From assembly GCF_022539315.1 (NCBI RefSeq), contig NC_066313.1:72109934-72173933 (forward strand): DNA of 64,000 nucleotides, written 5' to 3'. Positions 51,800 to 63,400 of this stretch are shown here, one piece after another. A model generated the notes under the pieces. It was given only the letters and a program-made list of their open reading frames with translations, was not told where the DNA came from and made no database searches. The translations under genes and the position numbers were made by a program. Source of the stretch: Serinus canaria (taxonomy: Eukaryota > Chordata > Aves > Passeriformes > Fringillidae). Numbering within the stretch: the stretch's first letter is position 1; every line of letters begins with the position of its first letter.

Positions 51800-52360
51800 T
51801 TTGATGTGAAGGTGGCATTGCTGAGGAATACACCTGGTGCAGCTAGCTGGGCTTGAAAGCTGTACCTTGAGATGGGAGTAGAGCTCCCAGGACAAGAAGC
51901 TGGGAACTGCCAACCTTTGGGATGACAAAGTGAATGAAGATGGATGCTGCCAGCCAGGTGAATGGACACTGAGAGACACAGCTGGGAATTGTTTGGATAA
52001 CAGGAGATGAAGACTGGAGACCCAGTGAGGTGGATGGACACAGTCATGGGGCAGGATCATGGGAGACTGAGGAGATAAAAGCCCAAGGGTTCCTTAGTGA
52101 GTTCTTTCTCGGAGGCACCATCTTGGGCTCTGTGGAACTTTGCAAGGAATAAATAGATTCCTGTAATGAGGCATCCAAGACCTTGCTGTGGGAAATGTGG
52201 TCTGACTGTGTGAGTGAGTGACTGACTGAGTGGGGAGCCAAGCAGGGCTCCCGTCAGGTCACTGGAGCCACCTGCTGGGAAGGGGCTTCAGTCCCAGTAG
52301 TGGAAGTCTGGCCTTGGGGAGTGTGAGTGGTGGGGAGCCCATGAATGGTCAGAGTGGGAA
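51800..52360 (+). mobile_element. Probable solo LTR of an endogenous retrovirus
   Basis: A stretch of clearly higher GC than its flanks with the order expected of a retroviral LTR: a possible TG start (TGTGAAGG near 51804), a TATA-like GATAAAAG at 52074-52081, then AATAAA at 52148-52153 only 74 bp later (short R region), then a U5-like GC-rich tail. No gag, pol or env frames are present on either side, so it would be a solo LTR or LTR fragment. The exact ends and target-site duplication could not be fixed. Confidence 0.45.
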
Positions 52361-53636
52361 GTTTCCTTACCAGCACTTGATATAATACATGATGCCACAA
52401 TTTGAGCTGGTGTGCAGTGTGCTCAAGAGACCAGTGCTGTTACCACAGGGCAGCAACACCACCATTTGTTTGACTGGCAAGGCAGGGCAAGTGGTGTTCT
52501 TTCATGTGGTAGCTGTAACTGTAGAACTGGTGCATTAATCAGTATTTGACCACCCTGTCAGAGCTGCAGCTCTCTGCTCTGCTAGTCTTTTCACTAACTA
52601 GAGATTTATCTCTATTTTACTCACTCAGAACATCCTCATCGATTGGCTTTTTATGGCCCCAACAAAATCAAACTTCCCTAGTGTCTGGATCTCTGGTGTG
52701 CTCCTGTGGTAAATTGCACATATGTGGTAAGGATATAGACATTTATAATCTTGATTCATCTGATTGGTCAGTTCTAGTATCAGGGTTATGTTTGTCTTTT
52801 GGTAAGAGTTCTCAGGCTCTTTTAAGATCTGCCAACAAGTCGGAAGTGCAGCTTTTTTATCACTCTTCCTAAGCTTTCTTTAAAAGTTTTCTAAAGAGTT
52901 TGTCTTTGTATGTAGATAATTAACCTTTTATATAATTGTTTAGAAATATTACAATGTTAGTTTAAGCGTGCTGTGTTTTAGTCAGAATTTTAATAAGTAC
53001 TGTGGATTTCAGGGAACATTTTGGGGAAGCTTTTAGTAAAACTATAGATCTTTGCAATTTCTCTGATTTCCTCTGACTTGCTTTTAGAGCTAGCCTTTCC
53101 CTCAGTATACAAGGTCAAAAAAAGTAAAACTATGCTCCCAAAAACTATGCTTCCAAATGACATTTCCTCTTTGTCCTTGAGGGGCCTAAGAAATGGGTTA
53201 TAGACAAATCAGGAGCTTTTATTACTTTCTTCCAACTTGTTCTTTCTTCACAGCTGCTTCTTGTTTCCCTATATAAATCAGCTTCTTTTAGCTGTTTTAG
53301 TAAGATAGTTGCTGTGGAGTCTGCTTCAGTATATATATTTTCTTAAATGTTTGAGTTATTATTTTATAGTAATGAGTGCAACATTGCATTAAGGAAAAGT
53401 AAAACTGATCAAAGTTCTGGGTTTCTCATAGTTGAACTGTGCAGTTGACTTAACCTTTCTTGTAGCTTTCTTGTTCTGTCTTCTACCTGGAGACTGCAGT
53501 GGTGTAATATAAACTCACCTTGTTCCAAGATGCCTTGCAAACTGAAATTTGCGCTGTATACTGTTGCCTAATGGTTAAAATTCTGGAACTTTATTGTACT
53601 CATTTTCAGGTGTTCCTTATCTTGTGCTGATTGAAT
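52361..53636. other. Non-coding DNA
   Basis: No gene supported. A 108-codon + frame at 52546-52872 opens at a non-ATG codon and has no recognisable domain. The first 200 bp might still belong to the LTR-like element. Confidence 0.5.
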
Positions 53637-54490
53637 TCAGGTAAAAATAGTTCAGTTGGAAGTGACCTACAACAATCATCTAATCCAACTGCCCTGACCA
53701 CTTCAAAAAATTAAAGCATGTTCCTCAGGGCATTGTCCCAGTGCCTCTTCAATATTGTCAGGCTCAAAGCATTGACCACCTCTTCAGGAAGCCTGTTTCA
53801 GAGTTTCACCACCTTCTCAGTAATGAAATTATTCCCTGGTGCAGCTCTGAACTGTTCCCACGTATCCTATAACTGATCTCAGAAGAGATCAGCACCTCTC
53901 CACTTCTCCTCAGGAAGCTGTAGAGAACAATGTGGTTGTTCCTTAGTCTCCTTCTTTTCAAACTAAACATCAAAATCCCCAGTCATTCCTCATGGAACAT
54001 CCTTTCCAGCCCTTCCATCAGCTTGGCTGCCCTCCTTTGGACACATACAAGGACCTCAATATCCTTCTTAAATTGTGGACCCAGCACTGCATACAGCAGA
54101 CAAGGTGAGGCCACACCAGTGCTGAATAGAGAGGCATAATCCCCTCTCTTGACAGGTTGGTGATGCTGCCTTTGATGCACCAAGAGGTGTTTTCACCTCT
54201 GGGATGCCAGGACACATGGCTGACTCATTGATCCTGCTGCCAACGACAGCACCAGACCCCTTTCTACAGGGCTGCTCTCCAGCCACTCCTCTCCCAATTT
54301 GTCCTGGATGCAGAATTTGGTATTTGGACTTGTTAAGTTTCACTTAATTGATGATTAAGTGCTCCAGTCTATCCAGATCCTTCTGCAAGGTCTCTTGTTT
54401 CTGTAGAGAGTCAACAGCACTCTCTAGAGAGTCCCAGTTTGGTGTCATCAGCAAACTTGCAAATACTGTGTTCAACTCCACAGAATGTCA
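53637..54490 (-). mobile_element. CR1 LINE copy, 3' ~850 bp, minus orientation
   Basis: It starts with the complement of a CR1 3' end (CAGTTGGAAGTGACCTACAA, then CATCTAATCCAACTGCCCTG) and continues through the C-terminal end of the pol ORF (about 53983-54183 on minus) to about 54490. That frame shows YAVLGPQFKKDIEVL and VQRRAAKLMEGLE, the usual end of CR1 ORF2. Many stops and frameshifts mark it as an old, inactive, 5'-truncated copy. Confidence 0.88.
53983..54343 (-). pseudogene. Degenerate CR1 ORF2 C-terminus
   Basis: Open remnants in two frames (54183-53983 and 54343-54068) give recognisable CR1 pol C-terminal peptides, including LNKSKYQILHPG, LGPQFKKDIEVL and VQRRAAKLMEGLE. The reading frame shifts between them, so no functional protein can be made. 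The reverse transcriptase catalytic region is absent. Confidence 0.8.
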
Positions 54491-57400
54491 GAGCTTGGGA
54501 CAACTGAGATGGCTGCCTTAACTGAGCTGGTAGAGCTCAATTACAGAAATGTATGGTTAAAGTAGGTGCTGTAAGGAAATTAAATAGAGGGAATTAAAAC
54601 ATATGTGTATTTGAAAACAAAAGTTCAAGATCAACTTAAAAAACAACAAGGTGTTCTTTTGGCAGAACATGTGGTTAAGAGTGTGCTCTGAGGTAACTCT
54701 GCATTCATTTTGCTCATTAATATAATAATTATATTTAAGTGTTTTAAAATTCTGGATATAATGCTTTGCAGTAACAAATGTATAAAATTCATTGTGAAAG
54801 GCTTGCTTGAACTTATGATCTAGTGTGTGAGGAAATGCATCTGCTGCTTAGTTATATGTAACTGTCTTTCATTTGAGTGTCTAATTGAAAGGAGAACTGC
54901 AAGAGCTTCTAGGGTATTAGATGAATGTTGTATTTTTAAAGATGGCAATATAATAATTTGAGATTTGAAATATCTTTTTATGAAATAAAAAAGTTTTCAT
55001 AATTTTAATGGGATAAATATGATATTATGTCTTTAGTAATGAAAGAAACTCAGTGGTCCCAAAACTTAGCATGATCTGTTCTGTATTTACTATTCTGGAA
55101 TAGAAATTAGGTAGCTGTTGCCATGTTTGAACAGTTGGTGGCTCCAATGCTTTGCAGCTATCACAACACTTACTGCTGAAACAAGTTAGTTCAATTCTAG
55201 CTGTACCAAACTAGTTGAAAGTGTAAAAGAAAAATTGGAATCAGGAACTTAGTAAATAGCTAAACACTTGCAACTTACACTTTATGCCACTAGGTAAATA
55301 TCCCCTTTTTAGCTCTTAGATGAGCATAAACTCCACTATTGCTGTCTAGCTTAGATAAATTATAAAGGGGCTCCTTTACAAAGTGCCAGTTCATAATCAG
55401 TAGCAATTATTAAAAACAGCACAGCTGCCAGCATCCCTGCTCCATATTGCTGGATTATACAGGCAGAACAAATTACAGCTATCCTGACCAAGAAAAAGGA
55501 GGGAGAGAATATTCAATCCATTTCTGGAAAAAAGGCAGAGATGAGCATGTAGGCAGTCTTTAAACTGAGACTTGCTCAAGTGCTTATGTACCTAAAAGGA
55601 AAAGTACTTTTGTTTGTGGAAATAAAGGATTGGTGGCCACTGGTACTCGATAAAACACGATGGCAACTTCTAATGGAAGAGCAGGTGCTACGTTTAGCTC
55701 TCTTTTCAGTCAGTGCAGGAACATTTAATAAACACAGAACTTAAAGAGTATGAAGAAGGTTGTGAAAAATGTTAGTCCTAGAATTCTGGAGAAAGTCTTA
55801 GATAAATGTGTAGACATGAGACCAGAAGTGTCTGGTGATGACTTCTTCCAGCTTTTTGACCCCCGAAAATATGACTGGAGAGATGGAATATTACTCCACA
55901 GGTTTTCCATGTTCTAGAGAAAAGGAAAATGTTGAATATTTTTTGTTTACCACTGTTGGAAATCTACAGTCTATCTGGTTTTGATTAAAGATTTGTATTA
56001 TGCTATCCTGAACTAGCATAAGGTACTCTGTTGCAGTATTCTGCCTTGTTTTTTATCTGGATTGTTATTACCATGTTTTGTTCTTGAAACTTCTGCAGTT
56101 TATGATAGAAACAGCACTGCAGAACAATCACAAGGAATGCAGCCTTGCAGGTACAGCGTGGCTCTCCAAACCACAGTGAGGTAAAGAGCAGTTTGAGAAG
56201 ACACAGTGAATGAAATCATATAGTGACCCAAAGTTACATGCAAGTGCAGTCTGGATGTAGCATTTTCTTTCTGTACAGTTGAATGTAATGTGCTAAAGAA
56301 ATTCTGTTTGGGGCTGAAAAAATGGGGGAAAGGATTTGAGGAGTCTTCATAATGTGCAAACTTAAGACCCTTCATTTTTATTTGCTTCTGTTTCTGAAGG
56401 AGATGAACAAAAATTAGCTCTGCTGATTAGAATTTTTGTGTCCATTTTGATTGCTATATAGCATTATACCATCCCAGCAATACTTCATCAAACTACATTT
56501 ACTAGCAAGGTAAAGCAAAAAAAAAAAAGTATCAGTTCAATACCAATACCTACCCTCACTTCTATTTTTCTTTTTAAATTAAAATTTTTGAACTTATTTC
56601 TTTATATTCAAGTAATCTAAGAACTGCACTTGAAGACAAGGCTGGAATATAGTTAGCGATATGATATTTACTGGAGAACTCCCTTAGCTTTTCTTCTAAG
56701 CCTATAACATTATTTTCAAGTATGTTCTGTGATCACTTTTTTGTATTTTTAGTAATATTTCTATTAATATTAATTGTTGATAAATTTTATTGAAACCAGG
56801 TAGTACTAAGATTGAACTTACATTCTTGTATTATCTACACAGTACTCTGGAACAGCCAGTAGACAACAGCAGACTAACATCTCAAAGTATTTCCAGGCTG
56901 CACTGATTAATTCTTTTTCCTGCAGTGGACTCCCAAGTTGTTCACATGTAATAAATATCTTCCATGAAATATATATTAATGGTATTGAGAAGACATGAAA
57001 AACACACCGATCTGAGCCCCTCATCCAGGACTAGTCAGCTCATTAGTGGCAATCAATTTGGTTTCAGCTTCTGAAATGATTTGTTTCTTTAAGAAAAAAT
57101 GTATGTCTTCTGTGTGGCAGTAAGATGTAGTAGGAAAATTTGTGCTATGTATTTCCTTATGCACACTTTTTTTTTTCTTTACTGAGGACTTTGGCCTTAC
57201 TTTTTCCAGGTACTGGTTGCATTTTGCTGTTTAATACAAAATGAGAAATAAACTTGAAGTATGCTTCACAAGTAGTTCAGGGATAAGTGTTCATGAAACT
57301 TTGTGTGGTGGATGGCTTTGGTATTCACATTATTTCCACTTGAAGATTTTTCCTGTAACTGAAGCATGTTGGATATCTCATGCCTATAACAGCAGAGAAG

Positions 57401-58489
57401 TACCTATTAACACATAACTATATGCATTAGGCATATAGCCATTAACATCATTACGCAATTGCTGTAATTGATATCATTACCATTGACTTTACATTGTGAA
57501 TTTCATTATCAAGTTTCTGTGCTGATGGAAGTTGTGTCCTGATAAATATAGACTGATCCATAAAAAGAGCACATGATGTGGTTCAGCAGGAGGTTCAACA
57601 GCCTTTGAATAGAAAGCTGTGGCTGTATTTTGTGTATTTATAATGCAGGAAAAAAATCAGTGCTAGCATTTTTAGATCAAATTCTTGGTCATGTGTACCA
57701 AGGATATCCCACTTGGTAGACTGATGTTCTTGTTTTCCCCAGACCAGCTGCTACAATTACTACAGTGCATGTTAGGATAAGATAATATCAGAGATTGATT
57801 GCATAGTCTTGCTGCTTTAAAAAATACATTAATATCTTGTGTATTCACTTGGGAGGTGGGAAAGTTTGGATCTGTGTTAAGCAGACAGAGAAAGCTAGTC
57901 ACTTGAATCTTGAATGTGTGACTGGTATTAAAGAAAATGAAGGTGACTGCATTAATTTTTTTTGATACTTAGTTACACCAGGTGTAACAGAGTTACTGTG
58001 TTTTGGTCTAAATTGAGACTTCCTATGAGTTCTCCTTAGTGTGTCAATTCATGGGGGACCTAATGGTGAGGTAGGTCACCTGTTCAACACAGGCAGCCTG
58101 TAGCTCCTAGTAATCTAAAAATAGATGTATGTAAGTTGTTACTAATGGAAACTTGAACCTTTCCTGCCTTTCAGGAGTGCCTAGGTCTGTCCTGATTTTT
58201 AAAATGAAAATAACAGATTAAGAGTGTTCACCCCAGAATATCTAAGGAAGTCTCCATGGAAACAATGTACCTAGCAGTAAGAAGAAGTACTTTTAAGAGT
58301 AAATGGCTGACTGCTGAGCTATGTTTGAAGTATAAATTATTAAATGAATAAAACCTTTATGAAAATAGATATGCAATTACCTTCTGGATACAGTACTGTG
58401 AAGTAAGTACTGGAATTTGGAATTACTGTGAAGAATGGAACGGAAGCTGTGCCTGTGTAGGCAGGATCCCAGGTCTGAACTTCTGCACC
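54491..58489. other. Non-coding DNA
   Basis: No gene supported. Short A/T runs only (for example A12 near 56517). Open frames remain below about 92 codons. Confidence 0.5.
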
Positions 58490-58800
58490 CTTTTTAATTG
58501 AAGCGAGAAGTCAGTCCTGCAGAGCTCGGGGCCAGGGGCTGTGGTGGTGTATGGCGGGGAGAAGACCTTTCCCCCCACCCCCGTGTCCCCAAGCCGAGGG
58601 TGCGCCTGCGGGAGCAGCGGCAGCAGGCAGGCACAGCGGTTCCTCGAGTATGCCTGCCAGCGGCTTTTCCTGGGTGGCAGAGGCTGGCTGATTTCACCGG
58701 GAAGGTGGAGAGTGTGTAGAGAGTAGTGGAGAGGCCGGGAGCTGGGACAGAAGGGATGCTGGGACCGTAATGCGCGGGGGAAGCCTCAGCTGAAGTTAAT
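58490..58800. promoter_or_regulatory. Small GC-rich patch, possible weak CpG island
   Basis: About 300 bp of raised GC with several CpGs (CTCGGG, GCGCCTGCGG, CCTCGAG, TGCGCGGGG) in an AT-rich setting. It lies 4.3 kb upstream of GPC5 exon 1. Open frames on both strands (121 codons minus, 73 plus) are not recognisable. It could be an alternative promoter, an enhancer, or the body of an old insertion, because a CR1 end follows directly. Confidence 0.4.
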
Positions 58801-58864
58801 GGAAAATAGCATCTGCTTCGTGCTTGGGGGCGGGAGGAGCAACGCTGGTGGTCTGTCATTGTTG

Positions 58865-58945
58865 AAGATGTCCCTGCTCGTCACAGGGGAGTTGGACTAG
58901 AGGACTTTTAAAGGTCCCTTCCAAACTTTCCTGTGATTGTAATAA
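58865..58945 (+). mobile_element. CR1 LINE 3'-end fragment
   Basis: GATGTCCCTGCTCGTCACAG, GGGAGTTGGACTAGAGGACT and TTTAAAGGTCCCTTCCAAAC are a close match to the forward CR1 3' terminus, ending in a degraded TGTGATTGT in place of the usual ATTCTATG repeats. Confidence 0.8.
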
Positions 58946-61900
58946 ACTCCTCTGTGGTCTGCATCTGTTTCCCCAGTGTTCTCTCTCTCATGTGTCCCTA
59001 CCCAGAGTTCTCAGCTGACAACTCTGTCCTTGCAAGCATGAAACAATAATCCAGTTTCCTCATTAAGAGTTCAAAAATATTTTCAGTTAAAGTTAATATT
59101 TTCCCCTTCTTTAAAAAAATCAAAATATCCCAACCAACATTTTTGAGAATTTATCTCAAAATCAGGTAAAAAATTGCAAGACTAGTATAAACTCTTCCAG
59201 TTCTACTTTTAATGAATGATTAGATGAAATAAGAGTTGTGTGTGAAGTTTTACAGGCCTCACTTAGTTTATGGTATCATTGGTAAGTGTGGCATTGTTAT
59301 GAATATACAATGCTGTGTAGCTTTTAGTCTTCACCAGCTTTATTATCCCAACCTAAAATAAGGTAACTGTTTGGTTGGGGTTTTTTTGTTTTTGTTTTTC
59401 TTTTTGGTTGTGGTTTGTCTTCTTTTCCTTACTATCTATAGAATCATTATAATAGCTCTGTTTAACTGAATAAAAAGTTGGTGATTTATTGTGTGTTTTT
59501 TGTTTTGTTGTTGTTCCTCCCTATGCTGTTGCTGTAACTTCAAGAAGTTCTGTTTCAGTCCTATGATTCCCACTCTGTTCAAAGCTATATAAAAATCAAA
59601 AGGATAGTATCCAGAGAGCATATATTAGATCAGAAATAGAATTTGACACTAGGAGATGAAGTGAACATGGCAATCAGCACAGACACTAGTCTGTCTCTTT
59701 AATTAATAAAGATTGATTTCCTTCCTTTACATGAGAATACATAGCATGAAAGTATATGATCATTTCAGAATGTGGAGACAGGTGCTGTAGTCCTTGGGAA
59801 GTAGAAACTCCCCTTTGCATCCTGAGAGGGGACCACTTAGAAGGATATGCAACCAAAGCCAAGCAACTTGTGTTTGACACAATAAGGAATGTGAGAAAAG
59901 TGAACATGGTCTAAGCAACAAGTTGGAAAGGGTTATTTTTGTCATAGCTCTCAGAAGAGATGAAAACAGGAAAGGTGGCACAGCCATATGAAGTGTTTTC
60001 AGTCATTACAAGATGACAGTCCAAAGGAGAATGTCATTTGTGTAGATAAGGAGGAAACTCAGCTGTGTTCCAAAAATAATAGAAAGCTTCATTTTAGCTT
60101 CCTATGATTTAGAGGGATAAATTGAAGATTCTCCTCTGGCATTGCACCAGTGTTTCAGGTAATACAGTAGTATTGTTTGAGATTAAGGAAAACAGAATGA
60201 GAATTTTTAGAAGGAATATTCTTACGTCATCTTGTGCTAAGAGCTAGATATCCATGAGGACCCATCAGGTGTGTATGTTCAGGCTTTGGCCAAGAAGATG
60301 TAAGTCTAGGCAATGCTAATGTTCTCTCATAAACTTCATATACGTGTATATATATTCGCATGTTAAAATGAGAGGAGTTCCTTTTTTCTGCAAACCTGCT
60401 CAGTCACAGGCATCTTGCAGGGTCACACCCTCCTTCAGGCATCCACCTGCTCTGGCATGGGGTTCTCCAAGGGCTGGAGGTGGATCTCTTCTCCATCATT
60501 CATTCATTCACAGGTCACAGACCTTTCAACTCAAGTTCAGACTACAGTTCCAGCCTGTCCAGTACAGCAGGACAGGAACAGCAGCCACCACACTCTGGCC
60601 ACCTGCCATCCCTTGGAGGCATGTCTGAATGGCTGTTATCAAAGCATTCCCAGGCACAATACTGTAAGGTGATAAAGCAAAATACAGTAAGCAAAAGCAA
60701 AATGTGCCCACTAAAAAAACAGTGGATTCAAAATACAGTCACAAAAGTGAGCCACATGGCAGGAGACAGGAGCCTGGTCATTACTAGTAAAACAGCACTA
60801 GCAAATATAAATTCAGTCTAGTATATCGCAGAATAATTAATTCTTGAAACTTTTTAGCTAAAATACACATTTTAAGACTAAAATCAGGGAAACTTTGAAG
60901 CATAAAACCTGAAATTAAACTCAGTATTCTAATGGAGCAAAAAAAAAAAAAAATTCCTTCACACTTCCTATGCTAAAGCTATTAAAACAAAATTAAAAAT
61001 TGAAAAAACAACTCTCCTAATCCCCCAACAAACAAAAACCCACTTCACCTTTTGGAACAAACTAGAATCTTTTTCATATGGTAAGACCTAGTTAAAACAT
61101 GCACATTCAATTTCTGACCAAAAACCTTCCTTTTCTCTTAAACTGTAGAGTTGGAGGATAGAGGTTTCTCTGAATTGCTGTTACTGAGGACATGAGAAAG
61201 TACTGGTTCCATTTGAAGCAAAGGGGTTCTAGAGATTTCCCAACATCATCTATTACTGTTGGCAAACTTCCATGTGGTTGTGGCGTAAAGGAGACATCTG
61301 CAAGTAGGAATACTTATATGTTTTTCTTAACTTGTAAGCATTTTTCCCAGAATAGTAGTACTTTATTTTAATAAGTTTACTGTGAGTGCTGTTGAAGATG
61401 GCATTTCATCATTTCCAGAATTTCCTCTATCATCTTCAAATTGCTGAATAAGGTCCTATGTTCTCTGGCTCTCATGTTCAGGTTGTTTTCCCCAGTGGTA
61501 TTTTTCAATATCTTAAAAAAGACTATTTTACTGAATGACAAGGGGTTCACTGCCTACTACCAGCTTCCATACAAGCCATTGCAATTTATTTTTTTATTTA
61601 TTTACTTTAATCTAAACCAAATCTTTATATTTGCACTAGGACTCACTGTTTTCTTCCCTCCCTCCCCCCTTTTTTCTCATGGGGGCTAAAATGTCTTTAG
61701 CTGTAGTGTGCTTTATCAAGAAGATTGTAACCTGTCATCTGTGTAAACTCTTTATACATCAATGTATAAGAAAAGTACAACAAATTCTGTTAAAGGACAT
61801 TTCATATGATCTACGTTGGAGATTGCTGACAGAAGGAAGTTGCCCAGGAGTATGGATGATTGAGAAATACTAGTCCTGACCCCTTCTTATGAGCTGTCAT

Positions 61901-62574
61901 TTAGTAGACTGGATAATGACATTGTTTTATTGCTTTGCTCAGTAGTGGTTGATCTCTACTGCAAATTTTAATAACTTATGTTTCGGTTTGTTAACTGTAT
62001 TCAAATGAAAGTGTGGAATAATCCACACCTAGAACTGGTTTTGCAGTCTTGTGTTGAAATTGCTGACATGGATTAAAGATTTCTTTTAAATTGAAAGCCT
62101 TTTGTTTTACAGTTCTGAATGACCACTTGCAGCTTTGAAGCACACTAAGAAAAATTTCTGGCTTTCAGGGGTGAGGTGTGACATTTAAAATTTGTGCATG
62201 GAGAAAATTCTTGATTTTGGCATCAAGGAAGCCGTTCTTAAAGATAACCTGATGCCTCCCATGTTGGCTGCTCTAACAGCTCCCATCGGACTTCAGCTTG
62301 TAGACAGGACAGGAATTTATAAATTGGTCCCGTGTCACGTTTGCCTCAGGAAACTGAAACTTCTGAAGATGCCCTGAAGACTGCGGAATTCTTGGAAACT
62401 TTTGTCAGAAAAACAAGTTTGGCATTTCAAGCCAAACTGAACGGCGTACCTTACTGACAGCGTTAAGCCTGTTGCTAGCAGTTCCCCAAAGCGCTGTAAT
62501 TTTTTTTTTTCGTGTTTTTGGGTCGAAATTGCTCCCCTACCATGCCAGCGCTTGCTTTGCCTTTGGGTTTCTTC
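58946..62574. other. Non-coding DNA upstream of GPC5
   Basis: No coding exon supported. A T/G-rich low-complexity stretch lies at about 59365-59420 and an A14 run near 60940-60953. Proximal 5' UTR or promoter sequence of GPC5 could extend into the last few hundred bases. Confidence 0.5.
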
Positions 62575-63400
62575 TCCGCATCCCGGGTGTACGTGGTAGG
62601 GCGGGGGGATTTCCTCTTGTCCCCAGCCCCGACACGGGCGCTGGGCACCGCCCTCCCGCTGCCGCCCTGGGCGTGGGGCCCCTCCTCGGGCGGGGGCCGG
62701 GCCGGGCCGGGGGAGGGTCCCGGCGGGGCGGCGGGCGGCGCCTCCCCCGCGGCGGCGGCTCGGGGCGCCTCACCCCCGTCCTTGCGGCAGCTGGCGGCGG
62801 TCGTGGGCTATGGGGGGGAAGCGCTTCTGCCTCGGCGTCCTGACCGTCGCCGTCCTGCTCCTGGCCGCCGCCTCGCAGGGTACGGAGCCGCCGCCGAGCT
62901 GCGAGGCTGTCCGGAAAGTTTTCCAGCTGCGGCGGCTCGGCCCGCTCGGCAGCGTCCCGGAGTTCCCGCGGGCAGGTAAGGCAGAGCTGGCGGGGCGGGA
63001 GGCACCGGCGGCGGCGGGGCCGCTGGGTTTGAATTCGGTGCCGCCGGCGGCGATGGGCTGGTGGCATTGGTGGCGGGGCTCATCGGGTCCCCCCCTTCGT
63101 AGCGTCATCGCGGCTGGCCCCTTACTCTAGAGAGAAAACGCTCTTCCCGGGCTGTGGGCACTGGGGCGCCCCGACACCTGCCTAAAACGTGCCCACCCAC
63201 ATCCCCTCCGTGCCGCGCAGAGCAGAGCGAGCCGGCTTCAGCTGGGGTCATCCTACTTCCAGCCGGCCGTGGGCAGGCACAGGTACATCGGTGCCAGCCC
63301 TGGAGGCTGGGGACAGCCACCTGACTGCGTCTGGGGCTGCTGGAGTCACTCTGCTGGGAAATGAGAACGACTTACGCCGCTGCCAGTGGTCGGGCTGCGC
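62575..63400 (+). promoter_or_regulatory. GPC5: CpG island 3, GPC5 promoter and first exon
   Basis: A GC-rich, CpG-dense block surrounds the GPC5 start codon, with GC-box-like GGGCGGGG and CGGGCGGGGGCC sequences upstream. No TATA box or CCAAT box is seen close to the ATG, as is usual for a CpG-island promoter. The transcription start should lie between about 62.5 and 62.8 kb. Confidence 0.75.
62810..62975 (+). CDS. GPC5: Glypican-5, coding exon 1 (partial gene)
   Basis: Glypican-5 is a GPI-anchored heparan sulfate proteoglycan of the cell surface that modulates Hedgehog, Wnt and growth-factor signalling. This exon encodes 55 full codons plus the first base of the next. Residues 1-24 form a signal peptide (basic K4 R5, then a hydrophobic run LTVAVLLLAAA, with cleavage likely near residues 23-25). 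Then comes the conserved glypican N-terminal motif SCEAVRKVFQLRRLG, with C31 the first of the family's conserved cysteines. The exon ends at PEFPRAG, followed by CAG|GTAAGG (GT at 62976-62977), a consensus donor in phase 1, as expected for glypican exon 1. The start is ATG at 62810 with G at -3 and +4. Glypicans are about 550-580 residues, so more than 90 percent lies in exons beyond the window; this gene has very large introns in other vertebrates. Identification as GPC5 rather than another glypican rests on the sequence and on the neighbouring miR-17-92 cluster. Confidence 0.9.
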
